The translations under genes were made by a program, and so were the position numbers. A DNA stretch of 64,000 nucleotides, taken from Candidatus Butyricimonas faecavium (GTDB lineage Bacteria > Bacteroidota > Bacteroidia > Bacteroidales > Marinifilaceae). How positions within the stretch are numbered: position 1 is the stretch's first letter; each line of letters begins with the position of its first letter. Where the stretch lies: assembly GCA_944321125.1 (NCBI GenBank), contig CALUKD010000009.1, forward strand, positions 44,347-108,346, given 5' to 3'. Below the pieces are notes generated by a model. The model had not been told where the DNA came from and did no database searches. It saw only the letters and a list, made by a program, of their open reading frames with translations. Below are positions 16,123-25,240 of the stretch, one piece after another.

Positions 16123-19100
16123 ATGAAAAAAAATCTATTATGCCTTAGAGGTTATTGGCCTCATGGGCGAAAACTTTGGAAAATTATGAAACTTTTTATG
16201 ATTTTGATGTGTTGTTTCACGTTTTCTCTTTCGGCAAATAGTTTTGCTCAGCAGGAGAGAGTTAATCTGGATCTGCGGGGAGTGTCGATTAAGACATTGT
16301 TTGGAGAAATTCAGCGTCAAACAAAATTGCATTTTATTTTTAGTAGTGAGCAGACGAATCATTTGGATAAGCTGACGGTGAAAGCAAAGAATGAAACTGT
16401 TCAATCTGTTTTGGATCGTGTTTTTGAGGGTACGGGTTTTACCTACACGTTTCGAGATGATATTATTATGGTGCGATATGAAACAAAAAAAACGGTACAA
16501 CAGGCTAGTAAAGAGATGGAGGTTCGTGGAGTGGTGAAAGACAAGAGCGGGGAACCTTTGCCGGGGGTGACGGTGCTTGTCGGCGGAACTACGTTAGGAA
16601 TGGCTACGGATGCAAAAGGGGAATTCCTTTTAAAAGTACCCGAACAGGAAAGTGTGATATTGCATTTTTCTTTCGTGGGAATGAAAACTCAGAAAATCGT
16701 GTTTAAAAAAGGTCAGCAACCTTTGGTTATTGTGATGGAGGAAGATTCTGAAAATATTGAGGAAATTGTTGTAACAGGGTATCAGCAAATTGAAAAAAGA
16801 AATTTGACGAGTTCCGTGGTAACCGTGAAAACGAGTGAATTGAAGACGATAGGAGCCTCTAGTATCGAACAGATGTTGCAGGGAGTTGTCCCGGGACTTT
16901 CTGTCGTGAACTCTTCTGCGGCACCGGGAGCTGCCCCAAAAATTCGTATTCGGGGTACTGCAACAATTTCTGGTAATGCAGATCCTTTATGGGTATTGGA
17001 TGGTGTGATTTTGGAAAATTCTGTTCCTATAACGGCTGCAGATTTGAATAGTCCGGATGTGATGAATATGTTTAACTCCGTGATTGGTGGTATCAATCCC
17101 AATGATATAGAAAGTATTACGGTCTTAAAAGATGCGTCTGCTACAGCTATTTATGGTACTCGTGCGGCTAACGGGGTAATTGTTGTTACAACTAAAAAAG
17201 GGAGGGCGAATAGTTTTAATATTGCCTATCAACATACTTCAACCGTGAGTATACGTCCTTACTATGACAATTTTGACTTGTTAAACTCCAAAGAACGTGT
17301 TGCATTGACATGGGAGAATTATGAAGATGGTTTGTCTGTTTGGGGTGGAACTCATTTTGATGGAGAACCCGGCCTTGAAGGTTTATTAAATAGTTATACC
17401 TATGGACAGATAAACGTAAATCAGTTAAATGCGATGGCTAATCAATTGGAAAGGAATAACACCGATTGGTTTGATATCCTGTTTCGGAATGCTTACACGC
17501 AAACTCATAACTTCAGTGTTTCCGGAGGAACGGAGAAAATGAATTATTATGTTTCGTTGAATTATAACGGAGAAGAGGGTGTAGATAAAGTTAGCGAGTA
17601 TAGAAACTACGGGGGAATGGTGAAGGTGAATACTCAATTGTTCAGAGGTGTGAATATGGGAGCAATCCTTCAGGCAGATCGGCGGGATCGGGAAATGTAT
17701 CATTCTTCTATCGACCTGTTTAATTATGCCGTTCGTACTTCTAGAGCCGTGCCTTTGCGTGAAGATAACGGAGAGTTGTATTATTACCGGGGGACAGCGA
17801 CCGGGAGTTGGTCTATGTTTAATATATTGAATGAATTGGCAAATACTGGAAACGAGAGTACCCAGACCGATCTGAAAGGGATCGTTAATCTTACGGTGAA
17901 TCTGTATAAAGGATTAAAATATGAAGGATTGTTCAGTTACTCCTCTTCTCACTCTACGGCTAGGGATTATGCCACGGAAAAAACGGCTTATGTGGCAGAT
18001 ATTAGAGGTTATGATTATGGAGAAGGTTCTGAAGACGATATAAAACAATCTCCTCTGCCTTATGGTGGCGTATATAATGAAACTACATACGAACAACGTG
18101 CTTCTTTGATTCGTAATGGATTGACTTATAAGGGAAGTTTGACGGAGGATTTGTCAATTGATGTTTTGTTGGGACAGGAATTCCGAAATACGAATTATAA
18201 AGGTTTGGAATCAAATATTTACGGATATTTCCATGATCGAGGAAACACGTTTTATGAGCCGGCATTAGGAGAATCAACGGGACATCTGAAACGCAATAAG
18301 ACTACCCGTAACTTGGTTGACCGTTCCAATATATCTTATTACGGTGTGCTTTCTGCCATGTATGATAATCGTTATGTGTTGAATGCCAATATTCGTTTTG
18401 ACGGTTCTAATCTTTTCGGCTCAAATCCTAAATACCGCTACTTACCTTTATGGTCAGTTTCCGGAAGATGGATCATCAGTAATGAATCATTTTTGTCGGA
18501 TAATAATACCATCAGTAATCTTGCTCTTCGTGCATCTTACGGTTTGAGAGGTAATATCGTGGAAGACAGCAGTCCCTCGATTATTGCTGCGGCATTACCG
18601 CCCAATGCGGTAACCGGTTCGTTTGAAATGGAAATACAACAGGCTCCTAATCCCGATTTGAAATGGGAGACAACGGCCTCATTTAATGTCGGGTTGGAAT
18701 TGGGATTGTTTGACGATCGTTTGTTATTGGATATTGACTATTATTTAGATAAAAGCAAAGATTTGATCGCTTATAAAGGTGTTTCAGCGGTGTCCGGTTT
18801 TACGGGGAAATATGTTAATTATGCAAATGTAAGCAATCAGGGAATTGATATCGCTTTGAGTGGGACCATCCTTAAAAATGAAAGTTGGAATTGGACGGCG
18901 GCCTTTAATATGGGATATGTGAAAAATAAGGTAACGGAATCCAAAAGTACGGCACAGGCGAAATATTTGGTACAAAGTGTTTATACGCCCGGAGAAGTGT
19001 ACGAAGGGAAACCTGTGAACGGCATGTTTTCTTATCGTTTTGCTAAATTGGACGAGAATGGGATGCCGATGTTTTATGATAAGAATGGAAACGTGCTTGG

Positions 19101-19713
19101 GGTAAATAGTGAGGAAATTGTAAACTATCCTTATGATGTAGAAAACTTGAAATATGAAGGGACAAGAGATCCGATGCTGTCTGGCGGTTTAAATACGAGA
19201 ATTACGTATAAAAACTTATCATTATCCATGTTGTTTGCTTTTGGGTTGAAAAATGTAGTTCGTCTGCCTTCTCGTGCTTACGTATCTGCACCGGGGTCAG
19301 ATGAGAATGCTAACAGCAGTATAAAGGATCGGTGGAGACCGGGACAGGACAATACGGGAAAGACGATTCCTGCATTATCTCCTGGAGATAGTTATATTTC
19401 AACGGCAGATGGAAATTTTTATGCCACGGATTGGTACAACCTGTCTGATGCCACGGTTGTTCCGGGAGATTATCTTCGTTTCAGAAACCTGATGATTGAG
19501 TACAGATTACCTGTTCGATGGACAAATAAGGTAGCTATCGGTGATAAAAAATTGAGTGATATTACTTTAAAATTTCAGGCTCAGAATTTGTTCGTGTTAG
19601 CAGACAAACGTTTGAAAGGTTATGATCCCGAAACAATTAATTATACGACAACTTCTTATGGTGCATTGCCATTAGCCAGAACATTTACATTGGGGTTGAA
19701 TATTAATTTTTAA
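16123..19713 (+). CDS. SusC/RagA-family TonB-dependent transporter with STN signalling domain
   Basis: This is a 1196-residue outer-membrane beta-barrel. A long signal region ends near LSANSFAQ (about 43). An STN/secretin-type signalling domain (about 46-118) contains LRGVSIKTLFGEIQRQTKLH. A carboxypeptidase-regulatory-like domain (about 130-205) has PLPGVTVLVGGTT. The plug (about 213-360) carries IRIRGTATISGNADPLWVLD and SITVLKDASATAIYGTRAAN. The barrel follows and ends with LARTFTLGLNINF. The STN domain links it to the FecR/ECF pair immediately upstream, so substrate loading is probably sensed. It is followed at 10 bp by its SusD. The substrate is unknown; the neighbouring peptidase-like and thioredoxin genes suggest peptides or proteins (inference). 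Confidence 0.94.
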   Translation: MKKNLLCLRGYWPHGRKLWKIMKLFMILMCCFTFSLSANSFAQQERVNLDLRGVSIKTLFGEIQRQTKLHFIFSSEQTNHLDKLTVKAKNETVQSVLDRVFEGTGFTYTFRDDIIMVRYETKKTVQQASKEMEVRGVVKDKSGEPLPGVTVLVGGTTLGMATDAKGEFLLKVPEQESVILHFSFVGMKTQKIVFKKGQQPLVIVMEEDSENIEEIVVTGYQQIEKRNLTSSVVTVKTSELKTIGASSIEQMLQGVVPGLSVVNSSAAPGAAPKIRIRGTATISGNADPLWVLDGVILENSVPITAADLNSPDVMNMFNSVIGGINPNDIESITVLKDASATAIYGTRAANGVIVVTTKKGRANSFNIAYQHTSTVSIRPYYDNFDLLNSKERVALTWENYEDGLSVWGGTHFDGEPGLEGLLNSYTYGQINVNQLNAMANQLERNNTDWFDILFRNAYTQTHNFSVSGGTEKMNYYVSLNYNGEEGVDKVSEYRNYGGMVKVNTQLFRGVNMGAILQADRRDREMYHSSIDLFNYAVRTSRAVPLREDNGELYYYRGTATGSWSMFNILNELANTGNESTQTDLKGIVNLTVNLYKGLKYEGLFSYSSSHSTARDYATEKTAYVADIRGYDYGEGSEDDIKQSPLPYGGVYNETTYEQRASLIRNGLTYKGSLTEDLSIDVLLGQEFRNTNYKGLESNIYGYFHDRGNTFYEPALGESTGHLKRNKTTRNLVDRSNISYYGVLSAMYDNRYVLNANIRFDGSNLFGSNPKYRYLPLWSVSGRWIISNESFLSDNNTISNLALRASYGLRGNIVEDSSPSIIAAALPPNAVTGSFEMEIQQAPNPDLKWETTASFNVGLELGLFDDRLLLDIDYYLDKSKDLIAYKGVSAVSGFTGKYVNYANVSNQGIDIALSGTILKNESWNWTAAFNMGYVKNKVTESKSTAQAKYLVQSVYTPGEVYEGKPVNGMFSYRFAKLDENGMPMFYDKNGNVLGVNSEEIVNYPYDVENLKYEGTRDPMLSGGLNTRITYKNLSLSMLFAFGLKNVVRLPSRAYVSAPGSDENANSSIKDRWRPGQDNTGKTIPALSPGDSYISTADGNFYATDWYNLSDATVVPGDYLRFRNLMIEYRLPVRWTNKVAIGDKKLSDITLKFQAQNLFVLADKRLKGYDPETINYTTTSYGALPLARTFTLGLNINF

Positions 19714-19723
19714 ACGAAAGATT

Positions 19724-21232
19724 ATGAAAAAGAAATATTTATATAAATTATTCATCGCAAGTTTGTGTTTGGTTTTTGGGGCGTGTGAAGGGTATCTGGA
19801 TGAAATACCCCAGAATAAGCAAAAACTATCAACAACTGACGATTATGATCAGTTGCTTAATAATGCGTATCTAACGAAAGCTGTCCTTCCTTATATTGAT
19901 GTGTTGACGGATGATATGGATTATCTTGTGGCAGACCGGAATCCGAATTTTGCGAATAGTGCCGATACTTACTTGGGGGCTCATTTATGGGATAATAGTA
20001 TTGAGACTACGATGCCGAACGGGGATGAGACATTCGAATTATTTTATAATAGTATTTTCAATACGAATGTTGTAATTGAAAATATTGATCATGCTGTTGG
20101 AGACGTTTTGGATGAAACGGTTGTCCAGCAAACTCGCGATCATATTAAAGGAGAGGCTCATGCTTTGCGTGCCTTCCGTTATTTCTATTTGGTGAATATG
20201 TATGCGGCTCCTTACGACCCTGCAACTTGCGAAACAACCCCCGGAATACCGATTAATTTGGATATTACGGCGGAGGATAAGGCTTATCGTCGGTCATCAT
20301 TGAAAGCTGTATACGGGTTGATTGTTGATGATTTGAAAACAGCAATTCCATTATTGGAAAAAAATCCTATGGATTTAGGTAAGATCCGTTTTTCTGCTAT
20401 TGCGGCAAAAGCTTTGTTAGCAAAAGTATATCTGTATATGCAGGAATGGGATCTTGCGATAGAACAAGCAAAAGAGGTAATAGAAACCAACCCAGCCTTG
20501 TTTGATTTGCGGGATGAAGGAGAAAATCCGGTAATCTACACTGAAAATCCTTTAGGGTATTGGACTCCCGAGAATGTTCCCGGTATTGGTTATTTAAACG
20601 AAGAAAATGAAAATGTTTTGTTTGTTAATGGAGTAAATGAGCTTTATATGATTTTAGACGGAGATATTGCTCAATCTGTTTTTTATCCGAGTGAGACCCT
20701 ATTTAATTCATATGAACCGGGAGATGTGCGCAGGTATTATTTTATGAGAAGAAACTCTCAGGGGCGGATTCGCTATATAAAAAACAGGTATTATTCTTTA
20801 ACCTATTCTAATTTTGTGGTTCAATTGAGTTCGGAATATGGATATACCCGTGTTATAAGAACAGAAGATATGTATCTTGTTTTGGCTGAAGCCTATGCTC
20901 ATAAGGCCGATGGTATCAATACTGCCGTGGGATATTTGAATACATTGCGTGAAGTAAAATTTAGAACACGGGATTTTGAAACAACGGGAAGACTTCATGC
21001 CGAAGACTTTAATCAACAAACTTTATTAGAAACGATTTGGAATGAGAGAAGGCGGGAATTTTGTTTTGAAGAACAGCGGTGGTTTGATCTTCGGCGTACA
21101 ACACGGCCTTCGATCACACATTACGGGATTACCGGAAGTTCGACTTTACAGGAAAATGATCCCCGTTATGTTTTGCAGATACCTCAAAAAGAGTTGAACG
21201 CGAACCCTGAAATTGGTGCTAATCCTAGATAA
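19724..21232 (+). CDS. SusD/RagB-family substrate-binding lipoprotein
   Basis: This is a 502-residue surface lipoprotein with lipobox LVFGAC and mature start CEGYLDEIPQ. SusD-family landmarks are visible: DDYDQLLNNAYLT near the N-terminus, the TPR segment GEAHALRAFRYFYLVNMYAA with PYDPATCETTPGIPI, FSAIAAKALLAKVYLYMQEW, and the C-terminal ETIWNERRREFCFEEQRWFD. It caps the SusC barrel encoded 10 bp upstream and binds the ligand. The last bases overlap the region of the next start codon, showing tight coupling within the operon. Confidence 0.93.
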   Translation: MKKKYLYKLFIASLCLVFGACEGYLDEIPQNKQKLSTTDDYDQLLNNAYLTKAVLPYIDVLTDDMDYLVADRNPNFANSADTYLGAHLWDNSIETTMPNGDETFELFYNSIFNTNVVIENIDHAVGDVLDETVVQQTRDHIKGEAHALRAFRYFYLVNMYAAPYDPATCETTPGIPINLDITAEDKAYRRSSLKAVYGLIVDDLKTAIPLLEKNPMDLGKIRFSAIAAKALLAKVYLYMQEWDLAIEQAKEVIETNPALFDLRDEGENPVIYTENPLGYWTPENVPGIGYLNEENENVLFVNGVNELYMILDGDIAQSVFYPSETLFNSYEPGDVRRYYFMRRNSQGRIRYIKNRYYSLTYSNFVVQLSSEYGYTRVIRTEDMYLVLAEAYAHKADGINTAVGYLNTLREVKFRTRDFETTGRLHAEDFNQQTLLETIWNERRREFCFEEQRWFDLRRTTRPSITHYGITGSSTLQENDPRYVLQIPQKELNANPEIGANPR

Positions 21233-21236
21233 ATGC

Positions 21237-22232
21237 ATGAATATGAAAACAAAATATGGAATATTACTGTTAGTTTGCTGGTTGTTTTTCGGATCGGCTT
21301 GTAATGAAAGTGATTTGACTCCGGAATTTATTTATAATGGACCGATTCCGGCGATAGCTGACGGGCCTTCGGAGGCTCAGAAAATCTGTTATGAATTATA
21401 CCAAAAGTATGATCATCACGTATATTATACATTAAGCGGTGATGATGCTTTGCGTACAAATGTAGGCACGACTCAAACGAATATGATAGAGTATAATTAT
21501 CCGGATGCTTTACCTTTGGAAGCGGCAGATGAAGATACAGCAGGGGCATTTTTGAAATTGTTACGGGATTTTTATGCTGCTTTACCTGAAGCGATCGTGA
21601 AAACAACGGTTATAAAGCGTCAAGTGTTGATAAAAGAAAATATTTGGTATGATAATTTAAGTGAGTATGTGGGATATTATGGAATGATGGTTTCGACTCC
21701 GAATTTAAGTATCGGCGATATTGATGAGGCTCAACAAGGTATTGTTTATTGGGGTGGGATGGATGACGATATTGGTCCGCAACCGGAGCTTTGGAAATAT
21801 AGCATAGCGATTAGTTTTTTTAAAACGAGAACATCATCCTATTATGTTAATGATATGCCTTCGCCGGATGCATTTATTCAGGTATCGAAAGGAAAATATT
21901 TTAGCGAAATGTCATATGAAGAGCAAGATGAGGCGATGATGAATATGGTTAATTGGGAAACAGAAGAGTGGAATATGGATTATATAAGAAGTTTAGGTTT
22001 TGTTGATCCTTATGCGTTTTTCATGCTGGCAAGTGATTATTCTCCGAATGAAGATATGGCAACTTATGCCGCATGGATTGCTTGTACACCTCTTGAAGAT
22101 CGCCAAGAAATATTAGATAACTATCCGCTCGTAAAGAAAAGGTATGATCTTACGTTGGAATATTATAAAGAATATTTGAAAGTGGATTTGGAAGAGTTTT
22201 GTAAATTTTGGGTAAACAAGACAGTAGAATAG
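21237..22232 (+). CDS. Mx1-type metallopeptidase-like lipoprotein lacking the zinc motif
   Basis: This is a 331-residue lipoprotein (lipobox FFGSAC, mature CNESDLTPE). Overall plan and C-terminus resemble the putative zinc-binding metallopeptidase family (Peptidase_Mx1) that accompanies SusC/D genes: SLGFVDPYAFFMLASDYSPN followed by EDMATYAAW, and a final KVDLEEFCKFW. Members normally carry HExxH before a PYPxxFxxIS segment. Here the matching stretch reads ISFFKTRTSSYYVNDMPSPD followed by AFIQVSKGKYF and has no His or metal ligand. The only His residues in the whole mature protein are in YDHHVYY. It is therefore probably catalytically dead and may bind rather than cut peptides. The start is ATG 21237 or 21243; both lie just after the SusD stop. 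Confidence 0.7.
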   Translation: MNMKTKYGILLLVCWLFFGSACNESDLTPEFIYNGPIPAIADGPSEAQKICYELYQKYDHHVYYTLSGDDALRTNVGTTQTNMIEYNYPDALPLEAADEDTAGAFLKLLRDFYAALPEAIVKTTVIKRQVLIKENIWYDNLSEYVGYYGMMVSTPNLSIGDIDEAQQGIVYWGGMDDDIGPQPELWKYSIAISFFKTRTSSYYVNDMPSPDAFIQVSKGKYFSEMSYEEQDEAMMNMVNWETEEWNMDYIRSLGFVDPYAFFMLASDYSPNEDMATYAAWIACTPLEDRQEILDNYPLVKKRYDLTLEYYKEYLKVDLEEFCKFWVNKTVE

Positions 22233-22235
22233 TTT

Positions 22236-23429
22236 ATGAAGAAGTTATTAATTGTTTTTTTGTTCCTGCACAGTTTCGTGTGGGGACAAGATGATAACAA
22301 ATTTGTCATTAACGGATCAATTCCCGGAATAAAGGATGGCTTGGAGGTTGGATTGTATAATAACAGTTACGTGAAAGTGGTTGATATCACAGCTGTAACC
22401 AAAGATGGAAAGTTCGTATTAGAAGGCCATCTGGATCATCCGGAATTATGTATGTTACTGGTGGATATGAGTCCCGAAAATAAGGATATATACCAAAAAG
22501 AGTGGCGAGGATCATGGATATTTTTGGATCAGTCGGTCATGAATTATTCGTGTGAATCAGTAGATTCTTTTCCTTTAATACACCAAGATGACAGAAACGT
22601 AAAGGTGACAGGTTCTCCGACGCATGATTTATACCAACAATATATGACCTTGTTAATTCCTTTGCAGGAAAAATATAGAGATTTAGATGACAGGTATATG
22701 GAGGAATATCATCGTCCCACGTTGAAGGAAGTATTTAATACGCGAAAAGGGGTGAATATTGTAAGGGAAATGGAGTTGGTAAGAGAGCAAATGCAAGAGA
22801 AACGTTGGGAGTTTTTGAGAACACACGGAAATTCTGTCGTAGGAATTCAAGTGGCAATGGAGATATTAGTTTATGCCGGAAATTCATATACGAGAACACA
22901 AATAGATGAGGTCGTTGAAGCGATAGATCCTTCCCTACGGGAAAGTGGTGTTTATGCAGAATTGAAAGAAATTGCCGAGAATATGTATCCGGTTGCTAAG
23001 GGGGAAAAATACATAGATATCGAATTGACGGATATTGACGGAAAATCCGTACGTTTGGCAGATTACGTGCAACCGGGAGAGTACACGATGTTGGAGTTTT
23101 GGGCATCGTGGTGTGGGCCTTGTCGAGGGGAAATCCCTCATCTGCGCCATGTCCATGAGTTGTATGGAAATGATTTTAATTTGGTGAGTATTTCCATTGA
23201 TGAACGGGAAAAAGATTGGAAGAAGGCGTTAAAGAAGGAAAATATGCCTTGGATTCAATTGAATGATCGAAAAGGTATGAATGGTCCGGTAGTATCGGAA
23301 TATAAAGTATATGGTGTTCCTTACTCCTTAATTTTGGATGGAGAAGGACGGGTTGTTGCCGGGGGAGTTAGGGGGGCGGAATTGGATAATGTTTTGATAG
23401 AACTCTTGGGAGATCGATTTGAGAAATAA
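22236..23429 (+). CDS. TlpA-family thioredoxin with DUF4369-like N-terminus (soluble, periplasmic)
   Basis: This is a 397-residue protein with a cleavable signal peptide (LFLHSFVWGQ) and no lipobox. The N-terminal 110 residues resemble DUF4369 (FVINGSIPGIKDGLEVGLYN). A helical middle is followed by a TlpA/AhpC-type thioredoxin domain from about 255: the GKSVRLADYVQPGEYTMLEF entry strand, active site ASWCGPCRGEIPHLR, VSISIDERE, and YGVPYSLILDGEGRV with cis-Pro. Such proteins reduce periplasmic disulfides or cytochrome thiols. It starts 3 bp after the upstream metallopeptidase-like gene and is followed at 21 bp by a close paralog. Its context suggests it handles disulfides of imported protein or peptide. 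Confidence 0.85.
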   Translation: MKKLLIVFLFLHSFVWGQDDNKFVINGSIPGIKDGLEVGLYNNSYVKVVDITAVTKDGKFVLEGHLDHPELCMLLVDMSPENKDIYQKEWRGSWIFLDQSVMNYSCESVDSFPLIHQDDRNVKVTGSPTHDLYQQYMTLLIPLQEKYRDLDDRYMEEYHRPTLKEVFNTRKGVNIVREMELVREQMQEKRWEFLRTHGNSVVGIQVAMEILVYAGNSYTRTQIDEVVEAIDPSLRESGVYAELKEIAENMYPVAKGEKYIDIELTDIDGKSVRLADYVQPGEYTMLEFWASWCGPCRGEIPHLRHVHELYGNDFNLVSISIDEREKDWKKALKKENMPWIQLNDRKGMNGPVVSEYKVYGVPYSLILDGEGRVVAGGVRGAELDNVLIELLGDRFEK

Positions 23430-23450
23430 ATTATTTAAACTGGAAATAAG

Positions 23451-24644
23451 ATGAAAAGATTATTATATGGATTGCTATGTTGTACTTCTTTGATAGCTTG
23501 TCGGCAGGAAGTCGGTTATCGGATTAACGGATCGGTTCCCGGAACTCCGGACGGAATGAAGGTATACTTGTTTGATCAGGATAGGCGAGTAGATTCAGCC
23601 GTGATAAAAAGTGGAAAATTTTTGTTACAGGGAAAGATGGGGGTACCTTCTTTGTGTGGAGTATTTATAGATTTAACACCTGATGTAACGGTTGATTATC
23701 AGAAGGATTTGCGTGGCTCGAATGTTTTTGTTGATAATTCGAATATTCAATATCGTTGTGTGTCGATAGATTCATTACCTTCTCGATATGATTTTGAAAG
23801 GAAAGTAGCAGGAAAAGTGACGGTTTCTGGGTCTTTTTCCCATGACTTATATATGAAATATCAGGATGCGATAAAATCGAGTAGTAGTCGGAAAAGTGAG
23901 GCATGGGAAAAATATCTGAAAGTCTACCATATTCCTGCGGGAGAGGGGATTTTTAATACACGGGAAGGGATTGCATTGGTCCGGGAAATGGAATCTGCAC
24001 AGGAACAAATAGAGCAAGTACAGTGGGATTTTATTAAAGCCCACCCGACATCTCCGGTAGCTGTTCAAGTTGCTCAAAGTTTGATTTATGGAGGGCAGAT
24101 GACAAAAGATAAAATGGATCGGATTTTGCAAAGTATAGATACTTCGTTAAGAGAAATCCCCGCCTACAAACAATTGGATGAGTTTGCCAATAGTATACTG
24201 CCTACAACTATCGGAGAGAAGTATCTTGATATAGAATTAGTGGATGTAAACGGGAAAACAGTACGTTTGGCAGATTACGTGAAACCGGGGCAATATAATA
24301 TGATAGAATTTTGGGCGTCTTGGTGTGGGCCTTGTCGATATGAGATACCGCATCTTCGTCATGTGTACGAAATATACGGGAAAGATGAATTGAATATGAT
24401 CAGTGTTTCAATTGATAATAAAGATGAAGATTGGAAAACGGCATTAAAGGAGGAGAATATGCGTTGGATGCAGTTATGTGATATGAAGGGGTGGCAGGGA
24501 GAAGTAGGTTTAAAATATAAAATAATGGGAGTTCCTTTCAGTCTGTTACTTGATGGAGAGGGAAAAATTGTAGCACGTGATGTAAGAGGTGCCGAACTGG
24601 ATGTTATATTGATCGACCTTTTAGGCGATAAATTTGAAGAGTAG
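23451..24644 (+). CDS. TlpA-family thioredoxin with DUF4369-like N-terminus (lipoprotein paralog)
   Basis: This is a 397-residue protein of the same length and domain order as the gene just upstream: DUF4369-like (YRINGSVPGTPDGMKVYLFD), helical middle, and a TlpA domain with ASWCGPCRYEIPHLRHVYEI. Shared blocks such as GKTVRLADYVKPGQYNMIEF show a tandem duplication. The difference is the N-terminus: it has a lipobox (TSLIAC, mature CRQEVG). No acidic export signal follows the Cys, so I expect the lipid anchor to face the periplasm rather than the outside. It ends the operon and is followed by a hairpin at 24666-24701. Confidence 0.85.
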   Translation: MKRLLYGLLCCTSLIACRQEVGYRINGSVPGTPDGMKVYLFDQDRRVDSAVIKSGKFLLQGKMGVPSLCGVFIDLTPDVTVDYQKDLRGSNVFVDNSNIQYRCVSIDSLPSRYDFERKVAGKVTVSGSFSHDLYMKYQDAIKSSSSRKSEAWEKYLKVYHIPAGEGIFNTREGIALVREMESAQEQIEQVQWDFIKAHPTSPVAVQVAQSLIYGGQMTKDKMDRILQSIDTSLREIPAYKQLDEFANSILPTTIGEKYLDIELVDVNGKTVRLADYVKPGQYNMIEFWASWCGPCRYEIPHLRHVYEIYGKDELNMISVSIDNKDEDWKTALKEENMRWMQLCDMKGWQGEVGLKYKIMGVPFSLLLDGEGKIVARDVRGAELDVILIDLLGDKFEE

Positions 24645-24665
24645 TTCCTTGTAAATGAGATTGAT

Positions 24666-24701
24666 AAATAGGGAGTAGAATGTGAATTTTATTCCCTATT
24701 T
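24666..24701. terminator. Probable terminator between convergent genes
   Basis: AAATAGGGA (24666-24674) pairs perfectly with TCCCTATTT (24693-24701) across an 18-nt loop, 22 bp after the TlpA stop. A weak T-rich stretch follows. It separates the SusC/D operon from the convergent XRE gene. Confidence 0.5.
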
Positions 24702-24844
24702 ACCGTGTAGTCTGATTTCTTTTAGATTATTTGTATAATTTTACAATGTAGTGCTAATTTCTAAGTCCTATAAATGGAATTTAATGGTTTTCTTGTTGTC
24801 CATCGAATGCGGCTAGGTTTATTTTTAACTTTAGATGGAGGGGA

Positions 24845-25240
24845 TTACGATTGTTTCTTCTTTTTTTTCTGTTCTATCTTTTCCTGTTCCTTCTGTGCTT
24901 TTTCTTCATATTTTTTCATCATTTTTTCATAATTGGCTTTTACCTTGGGATGTATGTCTGAATACTCTTCGATACAATCTTTTTCGAGGTGAGTTGTAGG
25001 AAAGAAATAAGAAAAAGGAACATTAAAGAATTTAACAAGCTCGTTTAAATGGTTAAGATTATATTTTGCTTTATTATAGGGATTTTCAGTGTTTCCAACA
25101 TAGGAACTTGATAATTTTAATTCCATAGCTAATTTTTTTTGTCCTATATTTTTCTTCTCTCTTAATTCACGAACTTTGTTGATTACAAATAGTTCGATTT
25201 CAGTTTTCATTATTTTTTTTTGCTCCTTTGTAGTTTCCAT
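24845..25240 (-). CDS. XRE-family helix-turn-helix regulator with lysine-rich tail
   Basis: This is a 131-residue DNA-binding protein if started at the ATG at 25240 (METTKEQKKIMKTEIELFVI); the frame is open upstream to 25372 but that part looks non-coding. An XRE/Cro HTH spans about 20-80: KVRELREKKNIGQKKLAMEL, KLSSSYVGNTENPYNKAKYN, LNHLNELVKFFNVPFSYFF. The C-terminal 50 residues are a charged helix (YEKMMKKYEEKAQKEQEK) ending in KKKKKQS. It is divergent from the SusC/D locus at 25762 and replaces the ECF/FecR pair seen at the other locus, so it is a candidate local regulator (inference). Composition is markedly AT-rich. Confidence 0.75.
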   Translation of the reverse strand: METTKEQKKIMKTEIELFVINKVRELREKKNIGQKKLAMELKLSSSYVGNTENPYNKAKYNLNHLNELVKFFNVPFSYFFPTTHLEKDCIEEYSDIHPKVKANYEKMMKKYEEKAQKEQEKIEQKKKKKQS

